From Rhodanobacter sp. ANJX3 (GTDB lineage Bacteria > Pseudomonadota > Gammaproteobacteria > Xanthomonadales > Rhodanobacteraceae), in assembly GCF_014200755.1 (NCBI RefSeq), contig NZ_JACHCM010000003.1, positions 434,001 through 498,000 of the forward strand: 64,000 bases of DNA, given 5' to 3'. The notes under the pieces were generated by a model, which did not search any database, was not told where the DNA came from, and saw only the letters and a list, made by a program, of their open reading frames with translations. Position numbers and translations under genes: made by a program. Below, one piece after another: positions 29,772-38,824 of this stretch (position 1 is its first letter; each line of letters opens with the position of its first letter).

Positions 29772-32700
29772 GCGACCTCGGCAGCGTGAATCCACCCGCA
29801 GCTCCCACCGCGGCACCGCGCCGCCGCCGGCTGCGCTGGATCGGCGTCACCGTGCTGACGCTGTTGCTGCTGACCGTTGCCGGCAGCGCGTGGCTGCTCG
29901 GTACGTCATCGGGCTTGCGCTTCGCGCTCGCGCGCGCGCAATCGCTGACGCACGGCGCACTGCAAGTGCAGTCGGCCGCAGGGCGCCTGCTCGGCCCGCT
30001 AGATCTCTCCGGCGTGCGCTATCGCGACGGCAGCGGACTCGAGGCGCAGGTCGCCAAGGCGCACCTCGAACTGCGCGCATGGCCGCTGCTGCGCAAACAG
30101 CTGCAGGTGATCGATCTCGACGTCGAGGGCGTCGACGTGACTCTTGCACCGAGCTCGCCGAGCACGGAAAAAGGCGATTCGAGCTTTTCGCTGAAACCGC
30201 CGCTCGACCTGCTGCTCGATCGCGTGCATGTCGGCACGGTGAACATCACCCAGGGCGGCCAACCGTTGTTCGCCTCGAACACCCTCGATCTGGCCGGCAG
30301 CTGGACCGCTAATGGCATCGAGCTGCGCCAGCTCGACCTACGATCGCCGGACGGCCATGCCGCGCTCGGCGGCAAGCTGGCGGTCGGTAAAAACTATCGG
30401 GGTGACGGCAGCGCGAGCTTCGCCTGGAAGGTCGGCGGCAACGATTACGCCGGCAGCCTCGCCGCGCACAGCGACGGCGATCGCGCGCACGTGGACGTCA
30501 AACTGGCGCAGCCGATGGTCGCGCAGCTGCAGCTCGATCTTCGGCAAAGCGGCGATTTCGTTTGGACGGCCAAACTCGACGCACCGGGTTTCGATCCGAA
30601 GCCGTTGATCGGCCCCAGCTCGCTCACGGCATTGGCCGTTTCGCTGCAGGGGCACGGCGACCGCTACAGCGGCAACCTCGACGGCACGCTGGACCTCAAC
30701 GACTACAAGTTGCTGCTGCAGCCGCTCAGCGTGCAGTTCAGCCATGACTTCAAGACGCTGACCCTGCGTCAGCTCAATGTCGGCTCGCCGCAGATCAAGG
30801 GTAGCGTCGCCGCCAGCGGCACGGTACAGCTCGATGCGCAGCCGATCAGCGCCGACCTGACCGTTCAATGGAACGATCTGCAGCTGCCGACCGAGTTGGT
30901 CGGCCAACCGCTGGTCAGCCACGGCACACTGAAAGCCAAAGGCAGCGCCAACCGCTACCACGCCGAAGGCGATGTCGCGATCGGCCCGCCGGGCAAGCTG
31001 GCCGCGCTCGCGCTGAATCTCGACGGCACGCCGCAGCAGATCGCGCTGCACACGCTGGCGCTGAAGCAGGCGCGTGGCGGCATGCAGGTCAGCGGCACGC
31101 TGACCCTGCAACCGGCGCTGGCCTGGCAGGTCGACGCTACCGCCGATCAGCTCGATCCCGGCCAGCTGCTGGCCGGCTGGAACGGGGCGCTGAACTTCGA
31201 CATCGCCAGCCACGGTACGCTTCCGCAGAACCGCCCCGACGTGACGCTGGAAATCCGCAAGCTCGGTGGCACGCTGCGCCAGCGCGCGATCAAGGGCGAC
31301 GGCAGCCTGCATCTTTCACCCGACCAAATCGTCGACGGCCAGCTCAACCTGGCCTCGGGCGGCAGTACCGTGCGCATCGACGCAAAAAGGTCGGACAACG
31401 GCGCCACCGCCGCCAACGACATCGCGCTGAATCTCGCTGTGACATCGCTGGGCGACTGGCTGCCCAATGCCGGCGGCCGCTTGAACGGCGGGTTCCACGT
31501 GCGCGGCCGGCAGCCGAAGCTCAGCATCGACGGTCAGCTGCAGGGACAGTCCATCGCGTATCAGCAGCAGCGCGTCGCCGGACTGCAGCTGGACGCCAAC
31601 GTGCCGGACATCAGCCATCCCGGCGGCAAGTTCAACCTGCAGCTGCATGGCGTCAACGCCGGCGGCCTGCTGTTTTCGCAGATAGGCCTGCTGGCCAGTG
31701 GCACCGCGGCACAGCACCGTTTGAATCTCGATGCGCGCGGTACGCAGCTTTCGGCAACGCTGGCACTGAGCGGCTCGTTGAAGGGCTCGGACTGGCGAGG
31801 CACGCTGTCCGAGCTCACCGTGCTCCCGCAGGGGTTGCCCGGTCTGCGCCTGCAGCAACCCTCGCAACTGGCTTACGTCGCAGGCGCGATGAGCATGTCG
31901 GACACCTGCCTCAGCGCCGGCGATCCGCTGCTTTGCGTGCAGGCCACGCAGGACAAGGCCGGCAACCTCGACGCCAGCTATCGCCTGCGCCAGCTGCCGC
32001 TGGCCCTGCTGATGAACGCCGCGGGCGAAGCCAATCTACCGATGCGTGCGGACGGCATGCTCGAAGGCAACGGCAGCATCCGCCGCAACGCCGCCGGTGC
32101 GTTCAGCGGCAACGCGTCGATCACCTCGGCGCATGGCAGTGTCACCTATACCGATCACGCGGAAGCGCCGCTGATCACCTACGACCGGTTGACTCTTGCT
32201 GCGACGCTGTCGCCCGATAGCCAGCACGTCGAACTGCATAGCGGCCTGGACAGCGGCGGACGTCTGGATGGCCAAATCACCGTCAGCGGCGCGCAGCAGG
32301 CGCTGGCGGGACAGCTGGACCTGCACCTCAACAAACTGGGCTTTGTCGAGCTGCTGACCAGCGACGTGGCCAACGTCAAGGGTGCCTTAGTCGGCAGCTT
32401 TCGTATCGGCGGCACGCTCAAGCAACCCTCGTTGCTGGGCAACGCCTCGCTCAGCAACTTCGCCGCCGAAGTGCCTGTGGCCGGGCTCAAGCTGACCCAA
32501 GGCAAGCTCGTGGTCAGCGCGCTCGACAGCCAGCACTTCCGCTTGGACGGCACGGTGCAATCCGGCAAAGGCTCGTTGGCGATCGGCGGCAGCGTCGGCT
32601 TGGGCGCCACGGCACAGACCCTGGTGACCTTGAAAGGCAGCCGGTTCACCGCCGCCGATATCCCGGCCGCCAAAGTGGTGATCTCGCCCGACATGACGAT

Positions 32701-33592
32701 CAAACAGGACAGCAAGGGCATCGCCATCGGCGGCGGAGTGACGCTGGACAGCGCGGACATCAATCTCGAAAAGCTGCCCGGCGCCGGCGCGACCAAGGCA
32801 TCGCCGGACATCGTGCTGGTCGATCAGAAGCCGCAGGATCGGGAGCAGGCGGCCACCGCGCTGCCGATCAGCGCGCAGGTGAAGGTCGATCTTGGCGACA
32901 AGACGCATCTGGTCGGCAAGGGACTCGACGGCAAATTGAGCGGCCAGCTCACCGTCAGCGACACGCCCGGTCGCGCAACGACCGGCCGCGGCCAGATCGC
33001 CGTCGACGGCACCTACAAGGCCTACGGTCAGAACCTGCAGATCGAGAACGGCCAGCTGCTCTTCGCCACCACGCCGATCGACAACCCGGGCCTCAACATT
33101 CGCGCCGTGCGCAAAATCAATCCGAACAACACCATCGACGACGGCCAGGTCGTCGGCCTGCTCATCGCCGGTACGGCGCAGCGGCCGAACATCACCGTCT
33201 TTTCCAATCCGGTGATGCAACAGTCCGACGCGCTGTCCTACCTGATTACCGGCAAGCCGCTGTCGGACGTCAAGGGTGGCGAAGGCAGCGCGGTGAGTTC
33301 GGCGGCGCAGGCGCTGGGTTCGGCCGGCGGCAACATGCTCGCCAAGAGCATCGGCACACGACTGGGCGTGGACGACATCGGCGTTACCAGCAGCGATGCG
33401 CTGAACGGCAACTCGGCGTTCACCGTGGGCAAGTATTTGTCGCCGCGGCTTTATCTGAGTTACGGCGTCGGCCTGTTCGACCCCGGCCAGGTGATTACCC
33501 TGCGCTATCGGCTGACCCAGCGCTGGAACTTCGAGGCGCAAAACGCTACGGACTTCAATCGCGCCAGCCTGAACTATCGCTACGAGCGGTAA
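29768..33592 (+). CDS. tamB: Translocation/assembly module protein TamB
   Basis: A 1274-residue AsmA-like/DUF490 protein. One N-terminal transmembrane helix (WIGVTVLTLLLLTVAGSAWL) anchors it in the inner membrane. A very long beta-rich periplasmic region made of repeated LxLxG strands forms the lipid-conducting groove. The conserved C-terminal TamB domain contains GRGQIAVDGTYKAYGQNL, NPGLNIRAVRKIN and SYLITGKPLSDV, and ends YLSYGVGLFDPGQ through YRLTQRWNFEAQN. It is coupled to tamA by a four-base overlap and contributes to outer-membrane biogenesis and lipid transport. Confidence 0.96.
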   Translation: MSDLGSVNPPAAPTAAPRRRRLRWIGVTVLTLLLLTVAGSAWLLGTSSGLRFALARAQSLTHGALQVQSAAGRLLGPLDLSGVRYRDGSGLEAQVAKAHLELRAWPLLRKQLQVIDLDVEGVDVTLAPSSPSTEKGDSSFSLKPPLDLLLDRVHVGTVNITQGGQPLFASNTLDLAGSWTANGIELRQLDLRSPDGHAALGGKLAVGKNYRGDGSASFAWKVGGNDYAGSLAAHSDGDRAHVDVKLAQPMVAQLQLDLRQSGDFVWTAKLDAPGFDPKPLIGPSSLTALAVSLQGHGDRYSGNLDGTLDLNDYKLLLQPLSVQFSHDFKTLTLRQLNVGSPQIKGSVAASGTVQLDAQPISADLTVQWNDLQLPTELVGQPLVSHGTLKAKGSANRYHAEGDVAIGPPGKLAALALNLDGTPQQIALHTLALKQARGGMQVSGTLTLQPALAWQVDATADQLDPGQLLAGWNGALNFDIASHGTLPQNRPDVTLEIRKLGGTLRQRAIKGDGSLHLSPDQIVDGQLNLASGGSTVRIDAKRSDNGATAANDIALNLAVTSLGDWLPNAGGRLNGGFHVRGRQPKLSIDGQLQGQSIAYQQQRVAGLQLDANVPDISHPGGKFNLQLHGVNAGGLLFSQIGLLASGTAAQHRLNLDARGTQLSATLALSGSLKGSDWRGTLSELTVLPQGLPGLRLQQPSQLAYVAGAMSMSDTCLSAGDPLLCVQATQDKAGNLDASYRLRQLPLALLMNAAGEANLPMRADGMLEGNGSIRRNAAGAFSGNASITSAHGSVTYTDHAEAPLITYDRLTLAATLSPDSQHVELHSGLDSGGRLDGQITVSGAQQALAGQLDLHLNKLGFVELLTSDVANVKGALVGSFRIGGTLKQPSLLGNASLSNFAAEVPVAGLKLTQGKLVVSALDSQHFRLDGTVQSGKGSLAIGGSVGLGATAQTLVTLKGSRFTAADIPAAKVVISPDMTIKQDSKGIAIGGGVTLDSADINLEKLPGAGATKASPDIVLVDQKPQDREQAATALPISAQVKVDLGDKTHLVGKGLDGKLSGQLTVSDTPGRATTGRGQIAVDGTYKAYGQNLQIENGQLLFATTPIDNPGLNIRAVRKINPNNTIDDGQVVGLLIAGTAQRPNITVFSNPVMQQSDALSYLITGKPLSDVKGGEGSAVSSAAQALGSAGGNMLAKSIGTRLGVDDIGVTSSDALNGNSAFTVGKYLSPRLYLSYGVGLFDPGQVITLRYRLTQRWNFEAQNATDFNRASLNYRYER

Positions 33593-33780
33593 CGGTCGCG
33601 ACAGCAACCGTTCAAATCACGCCCTGATAATCCACCCCACCGCACACTTGGGCGTCTGAAATGGCGGCGTGCTCGCGCAATGTTTCGACTTCTCACGGGT
33701 CGTTAGGTTCGACGGAACGTCCCTGAAAGAAACCGCATGGCAGGATTTTCGCCCTTAACCCTTACCTGAGAGGTTGTCCC

Positions 33781-35517
33781 GTGACCCGCATGCCGCTTGC
33801 ACGAAACGCGATGTACACCCTGCTCTGCGCAGGCTTCGTAGCGATAGCAGGCTGCAATCAGCCCGCATCGCCGTCGCAGCCGCCGGCAAGTTCCGCATCT
33901 GCGCCAGCACCGGCGCAAACCAGCGCGGGCGCACAGCAAGCCGCCTATACGCCGCCGAGCGCTGACCAGCTCTATCAGATGGTGGCACCCATCGCACTGT
34001 TCCCGGACAAGCTGGTGGCTCAGGTGCTTGCGGGCTCGACCTATCCGGATCAAATTACGGCCGCCGACAGCGTGGTCGATCAGAACCCCAACCTCAAGGG
34101 CGAACCCCTGCAAACCGCGATCGCCCAGCAACCGTGGGATCCGAGCGTCAAGGGCCTGACCGTTTTCCCCAGCGTGCTCGATCAGATGGCCAAGAATATC
34201 GACTGGACCACTTCGCTCGGCGAAGCCTATGTCAACGACCCGACCGATGTAATGAATGCCATTCAGGTGATGCGGCAGCGCGCTGCCTCGCACGGCAGCC
34301 TTAAAACCTCTTCGCAATTGACCGTGCAAACCCAAACGGTGACGCCGGTCGATTACGCCAGCAACGGCGGTCAGCCGGTGTATTCGGTAGTGCCAGCGCC
34401 GAGCCAGGTGATCGAAATCCAGCCGACCGATCCCGATACGGTTTACGTGCCGCAGTACAACCCGCAGGTCGTTTACGGCGAAGAAGTACCCTACTACCCC
34501 GGTTACACCTATGTGCAGCCGCGCGGCTACAGCGGCGGCGATCTGATCGTGGCCGGCGCCATCGGTTTCGGTGCCGCCGTCCTGGTCGGCTCGCTGTTCG
34601 GCCACCACCATGACGGTGGCTATGGCTGGAACAACTGGGGCATGAACTGGGGCGGCCACGGTGGCGGCGGTTATGGTGGCGGCTACGGCGGCGGCGGGCG
34701 CCCGGCGGTGGTCTATAACAACAATACCTATGTGTCGCGTTCCACCACGGTGGTCAATCACAACATCACCAACAACTACAACAATCGCACGGTCAACAAC
34801 ATCAATAACAACCGCAATGTTGGCAATACGATCGTCAACAACCGTCCCGGTGCCGGCCCGGTGGGCGCGCTAGCCAATGGACGTCCAAACGGATTTGCCC
34901 AGCATGGCGCGACCGCGCCAAACTTCGGCGTGAATGCTGCTGCTCAGCGCGGCATCGCGGGCAATCCGGGCGTGGCGCGGCTGAACGCGAGCGGTGCCGT
35001 CGGTACCCACGGCCCGATGAGCATGCCGCACTTCAATGGTGTGCCGCGTCCGGGTGTGACCACGGCGCAAAGCGAGCGCAACGCTGCACACGCCACGCCG
35101 AACGGTTTTGCGCACGCCAACGCCGCCAACATCGCGCACAGTGAGCCGAACGCACAAGCCAACCGCGAAGCGATCAACCATCGGGTCGGCAATGCTGCCC
35201 AGCGCCCGGTCGAGCCGACACGCAGCGCCGGCTTCGCGCCGCAGCAGCGCCCGAATACCGCGATGCAACAGCACGCAGCGGCACGTCCCGCCGAAGCGCA
35301 GCGTTTCAACCAGACGCAGCGCGTGAATCAGCCGGAGCAGCATCAGGCGGCCGCGCCGCGCCCGTCAGAGCATCCGATGGCGCAGCCGCGCCCGAGCATG
35401 GAGCAACCGCGGCAGGTCGCGCATCAGCAAGCGGCACCTCGTCCGCAGCAGCAGCATGGCGGCGGCCATCCCGCTCCGCATCCGGCCGAGCGGCACAAGG
35501 ACGACAAGCACCGTTGA
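33781..35517 (+). CDS. DUF3300 lipoprotein with low-complexity C-terminus
   Basis: 578 residues starting at a GTG with AGAGG seven bases upstream. The leader ends in the lipobox AIAGC. Residues about 55-230 form the DUF3300 domain (YQMVAPIALFPDKLVAQVLA, QPWDPSVKGLTVFPSVLDQM, PTDPDTVYVPQYNPQVVYGE). A hydrophobic stretch, GGDLIVAGAIGFGAAVLVGS, is followed by a Gly/Trp/His-rich block, then an Asn-rich block with NNYNNR and NNINNN runs. The last 200 residues are a Gln/Pro/Ala/His-rich, probably disordered tail. DUF3300 proteins are envelope proteins of unknown function. The composition suggests a surface- or wall-associated extended protein. A long hairpin follows eight bases after the stop. Confidence 0.85.
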   Translation: MTRMPLARNAMYTLLCAGFVAIAGCNQPASPSQPPASSASAPAPAQTSAGAQQAAYTPPSADQLYQMVAPIALFPDKLVAQVLAGSTYPDQITAADSVVDQNPNLKGEPLQTAIAQQPWDPSVKGLTVFPSVLDQMAKNIDWTTSLGEAYVNDPTDVMNAIQVMRQRAASHGSLKTSSQLTVQTQTVTPVDYASNGGQPVYSVVPAPSQVIEIQPTDPDTVYVPQYNPQVVYGEEVPYYPGYTYVQPRGYSGGDLIVAGAIGFGAAVLVGSLFGHHHDGGYGWNNWGMNWGGHGGGGYGGGYGGGGRPAVVYNNNTYVSRSTTVVNHNITNNYNNRTVNNINNNRNVGNTIVNNRPGAGPVGALANGRPNGFAQHGATAPNFGVNAAAQRGIAGNPGVARLNASGAVGTHGPMSMPHFNGVPRPGVTTAQSERNAAHATPNGFAHANAANIAHSEPNAQANREAINHRVGNAAQRPVEPTRSAGFAPQQRPNTAMQQHAAARPAEAQRFNQTQRVNQPEQHQAAAPRPSEHPMAQPRPSMEQPRQVAHQQAAPRPQQQHGGGHPAPHPAERHKDDKHR

Positions 35518-35525
35518 CTGCACTG

Positions 35526-35555
35526 ATCGAGCGAACGGTCCACCGTTCGCTCGAT
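35526..35555 (+). terminator. Long perfect hairpin after the DUF3300 gene
   Basis: Inverted repeat ATCGAGCGAACGGT-CC-ACCGTTCGCTCGAT, forming about a 13-base stem with a four-base loop, starting eight bases after the stop. There is no T-run after it, so it is a terminator-like or mRNA-end-protecting hairpin rather than a textbook intrinsic terminator. Confidence 0.5.
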
Positions 35556-35725
35556 AGCCGACGCGGCTGGCGCAGGCCGATACCCCCTGCGCCAGCAACC
35601 AAGGCAAGCTCCATGGCTCACAAACTGCATGGCCCATCGGGCATGCACACAGATAGGTCATGCACACAGAGGGCATCGGGCGCGGTTTATCGTGGGGCGC
35701 TTTTTTCCTGAAGGTGTAGCCAGCC

Positions 35726-37786
35726 ATGTCGACCCAACGATGGATTCTTGCCGCGGCCATTCTCTGCAGCCTCGGCGTTGCGACCACCGAGGCCGCGGAC
35801 GCGCCGCGCGGCCCGTCGGGCATCGACCTGGCCGGCATCGATCACAGCATCAAACCCGGTGATGACTTCGACGGCTACGCCAACGAAAACTGGCGCAAGA
35901 CCGCGGTGATTCCCGCCGATCGTTCCAGCACCGGCGTATTTCTGCAGGTGTTCGAGAAAGCCGAAAAGCGCAACGCCGAACTGATCAAGACCATCGCAGC
36001 CAGCAAGGCGCCGGCTGGCACCAATCAGCGCAAGATCGCCGACTACTACGCCGCCTTCATGGATATGGCCAGTATCGAGAAACGTGGCCTCGCGCCGCTG
36101 CAGCCGCAGCTCAAGGCGATTGCCGCCATCGACAGCAAAGAGGCGCTGGCGGCCGAACTCGGCAGCGAACTGCGCGCCGACGTGGACCCGATCAACGCGA
36201 CCCATTTCAGCACCGAGCATCTGTTCGGCCTGTTCGTGACGCAGGGGCTGGAAGACCCCTCGCGCAGCGTGCCGTACCTGCTGCAGGGTGGGCTGGGCAT
36301 GCCGAACCGCGACTACTACCTCGATACCGACAAGGACATGGCGGGCTTTCGCGCCAAGTATCAGGCTTATATCGCCACGCAATTGAAAAACGCCGGCATC
36401 GCCGATGCGGACGACAAGGCCAAGGCCGTCTTCGATCTGGAAACCAAGATCGCCAAGGCGCAGGAAAGCCTGGTCGACAGCGAGGACGTGCACAAGGCCA
36501 ACAATCCCTGGTCGCTGGCCGACTTTGCCGGCAAGGCGCCCGGCCTGGACTGGGCCGCCTATTTCAAGGCTGCGGGGCTGGATAGCCAGAAGCAGATCGT
36601 TGCTTGGCAGCCGGCAGCCATCACCGCTGAATCGGCGTTGGTAGGCAACGAGCCGCTGGAAACCTGGAAGGCTTTCCTCACTTTCCACACCATCAACCAT
36701 GTCGCCAACCTGCTGCCCAAGGCCTATGCCGACGCCAGCTTCGAGTTCTATGGCCACACGCTGCAGGGCACACCGACGCAGAGCGAGCGCTGGAAGCTCG
36801 CGCTTGGCGCGGTGAATCGGGATCTCGGCGATGCGGTCGGCCAGCTCTACGTCAAGCAGTACTTTCCCGCCTCGTCCAAGGCCGAAGTGCAGCGGATGGT
36901 CAGCAATATTCTGGCCGCGTTCGACAGCCGCGTGGACCAGCTGACCTGGATGACGCCGGCGACCAAGGCCAAGGCCAAGGCCAAGATCGCCACCACCCAT
37001 GTCGGCGTGGGCTATCCGGAAACTTGGCGCAATTACGCCGATCTCACCATCAAGGCCGACGACCCGGTCGGCAACCGTTTGCGCGCCGAGGTGCACGAAT
37101 ACCAGCACCAGAAGGCAAAACTCGGCGCGCTGGTCGATTGCAACGAATGGTGGATGACGCCGCAGACGGTCAACGCGGTAAACCTGCCGCTGCAGAACGC
37201 GCTGAACTTCCCGGCGGCAATTCTCGAGGCGCCGTTCTTCGACCCAAAAGCCGACCCTGCTGCCAACTACGGCTCAATCGGCGCGGTGATCGGTCACGAG
37301 ATCAGCCACAGCTTCGACAATACCGGCGCCGAGTTCGACGCCAGCGGCAAGCTGGCCAATTGGTGGACGCCGGCCGACCAGGCGCACTTCAAGGCCGCCA
37401 CGCAGAAGCTGGTGACACAGTACAACGCCTACGAGGCGCTGCCCGGCCTGCACATCAACGGCCAGCAGACGTTGGGCGAGAACATCGCCGATGTCTCCGG
37501 CCTTACCGTGGCCTATCTGGCCTATCACAAGTCGCTCAGCGGCAAGCCCGCGCGGGTGATCGACGGACTCACCGGCGACCAGCGTTTCTTCCTCGCCTTC
37601 GCGCAGTCGTGGCGCGAAAAGACCCGCGACGCGGCGATGCGCGCGCAGGTGATTTCCGATGGCCACGCGCCTGGCAATTTCCGCGCGCAGACCGTGCGCA
37701 ATCTCGACGCCTGGTACGACGCGTTTTCGCCACAGCCGGGCGAGAAGCTTTACCTTGCGCCGGACGATCGCGTGCGCATCTGGTAA
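35726..37786 (+). CDS. M13-family zinc metallopeptidase (neprilysin/PepO-like)
   Basis: A 686-residue secreted peptidase. The signal peptide ends at the ATTEA region (residues 1-23). The N-terminal M13 domain starts with IKPGDDFDGYANENWRK and contains GLGMPNRDYYL. The catalytic domain has the zinc motif HEISH (residues 524-528), preceded by the substrate-binding VNLPLQNALNFPAAIL region, and the third ligand in GENIADVSG (Glu 585). The C-terminus is the family-typical FSPQPGEKLYLAPDDRVRIW, without the mammalian final CxxW. It cleaves peptides in the periplasm or outside the cell. It starts about 170 bases after the DUF3300 hairpin and has its own ribosome-binding site (AAGGTG). Confidence 0.95.
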   Translation: MSTQRWILAAAILCSLGVATTEAADAPRGPSGIDLAGIDHSIKPGDDFDGYANENWRKTAVIPADRSSTGVFLQVFEKAEKRNAELIKTIAASKAPAGTNQRKIADYYAAFMDMASIEKRGLAPLQPQLKAIAAIDSKEALAAELGSELRADVDPINATHFSTEHLFGLFVTQGLEDPSRSVPYLLQGGLGMPNRDYYLDTDKDMAGFRAKYQAYIATQLKNAGIADADDKAKAVFDLETKIAKAQESLVDSEDVHKANNPWSLADFAGKAPGLDWAAYFKAAGLDSQKQIVAWQPAAITAESALVGNEPLETWKAFLTFHTINHVANLLPKAYADASFEFYGHTLQGTPTQSERWKLALGAVNRDLGDAVGQLYVKQYFPASSKAEVQRMVSNILAAFDSRVDQLTWMTPATKAKAKAKIATTHVGVGYPETWRNYADLTIKADDPVGNRLRAEVHEYQHQKAKLGALVDCNEWWMTPQTVNAVNLPLQNALNFPAAILEAPFFDPKADPAANYGSIGAVIGHEISHSFDNTGAEFDASGKLANWWTPADQAHFKAATQKLVTQYNAYEALPGLHINGQQTLGENIADVSGLTVAYLAYHKSLSGKPARVIDGLTGDQRFFLAFAQSWREKTRDAAMRAQVISDGHAPGNFRAQTVRNLDAWYDAFSPQPGEKLYLAPDDRVRIW

Positions 37787-37867
37787 GACGTCGTGAGCGG
37801 CCGTGCCTAGTCGCCACGAAGTACGGTTGCCCGCCAACGTAAACACACCATCCGTCGAGGACTTGCC

Positions 37868-38188
37868 ATGGGACGCTTCGTCATCGTTGCTTACACGCCC
37901 AAACCCGGCAAGGAGGAGCAACTGCTTGCCGCCGTGAAAAAGCATCTGGATGTACTGGCGGCGGAAGATCTGATCACGGATCGTCCGGGCTACGTTATGC
38001 GCGCGGTCGACGGATCGATCGTCGAGGTATTCGAATGGCGGTCGGCGGCGGCCATCGCGCAGGCGCATACGAATGCGGCAGTCGGCGCGCTATGGGCCGA
38101 GTTCGGCGCGGCGTGCGATTACACGCCGCTGGCTCGGTTGAAGGAATCACAGCAGATGTTTGCCGAATTCGATGCCATAGCGCTTTGA
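37868..38188 (+). CDS. Small ABM-domain (antibiotic biosynthesis monooxygenase-like) protein
   Basis: A 106-residue single-domain protein with the ferredoxin-like alpha/beta fold of the ABM family: RFVIVAYTPKPGKEEQLLAA, then ITDRPGYVMRAVDG and IVEVFEWRSAAAIAQAHTN with a matching final helix. A GAGGAC ribosome-binding site lies upstream of the ATG. These small dimers range from quinol-type monooxygenases to non-catalytic stress proteins; no specific substrate can be assigned. Confidence 0.78.
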   Translation: MGRFVIVAYTPKPGKEEQLLAAVKKHLDVLAAEDLITDRPGYVMRAVDGSIVEVFEWRSAAAIAQAHTNAAVGALWAEFGAACDYTPLARLKESQQMFAEFDAIAL

Positions 38189-38288
38189 TCTTCGACCGTG
38201 CTGCGGCGTGGCACGCCCGGCAAGCCGGGCCGTGATAACGTCTTAGCGAAAACGCCGAATCGACATGCTTCCCGAGGGAGATCGTCCG

Positions 38289-38807
38289 ATGTCCGCCAGA
38301 TTGTTTTTCGCCGCCCTGCTGATGCTCTCGATGGCCGCAGCGCGTGCGCAAACACCGTCACCGAATTCTTCCAAACCCTCTGCGCCTGTCGCGCTCACCC
38401 CGCAGCAGAAATCGCTGCAGGCGGTGGTCGACAAGGTCGGGCCCCAGCTGATCAAGGTGGCCACGGAAGTCGCCGAGCTGGTCGACCAGAACAAGGCCGG
38501 CGATGTCTGGGACCACGCCTCCGACATCGCAAAAGCCATCGTGACCCGAGACATTTTCATCAGCCAGGTAAGCGCGGCGCGTGCTTCGATGGGTGCTGTG
38601 ACATCGCGCAAGCTCGATACCGTCACCAGCTCCGTTTACAGCGGCCAGGGCACGTCCGGAGGCGGCCCTATCGTCCCCGCCGGTACTTATATCAACGTCG
38701 TCTTTGCCACGCAGTTCGCCAATAGCCCGAAGACCGTTCACGAGCTGGTGTCGTTTCATCTCGATCCCGACCAGCACTGGCGCGTGACGGGCTACACCCT
38801 GCGCTGA
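38289..38807 (+). CDS. Secreted DUF4019-family protein
   Basis: 172 residues with a signal peptide (MSARLFFAALLMLSMAAARA). The central helical segment is KAGDVWDHASDIAKAIVT, and the C-terminal beta-sheet is FATQFANSPKTVHELVSFHL followed by WRVTGYTLR, the signature of the DUF4019 family (secreted proteins of unknown function, nuclear-transport-factor-like fold). The ATG at 38289 is chosen over an in-frame one at 38265 because GAGGGAG precedes it and the signal peptide begins there. It is convergent with murD2, 17 bases apart. Confidence 0.8.
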   Translation: MSARLFFAALLMLSMAAARAQTPSPNSSKPSAPVALTPQQKSLQAVVDKVGPQLIKVATEVAELVDQNKAGDVWDHASDIAKAIVTRDIFISQVSAARASMGAVTSRKLDTVTSSVYSGQGTSGGGPIVPAGTYINVVFATQFANSPKTVHELVSFHLDPDQHWRVTGYTLR

Positions 38808-38824
38808 GTCATTGGGATGAAGAT

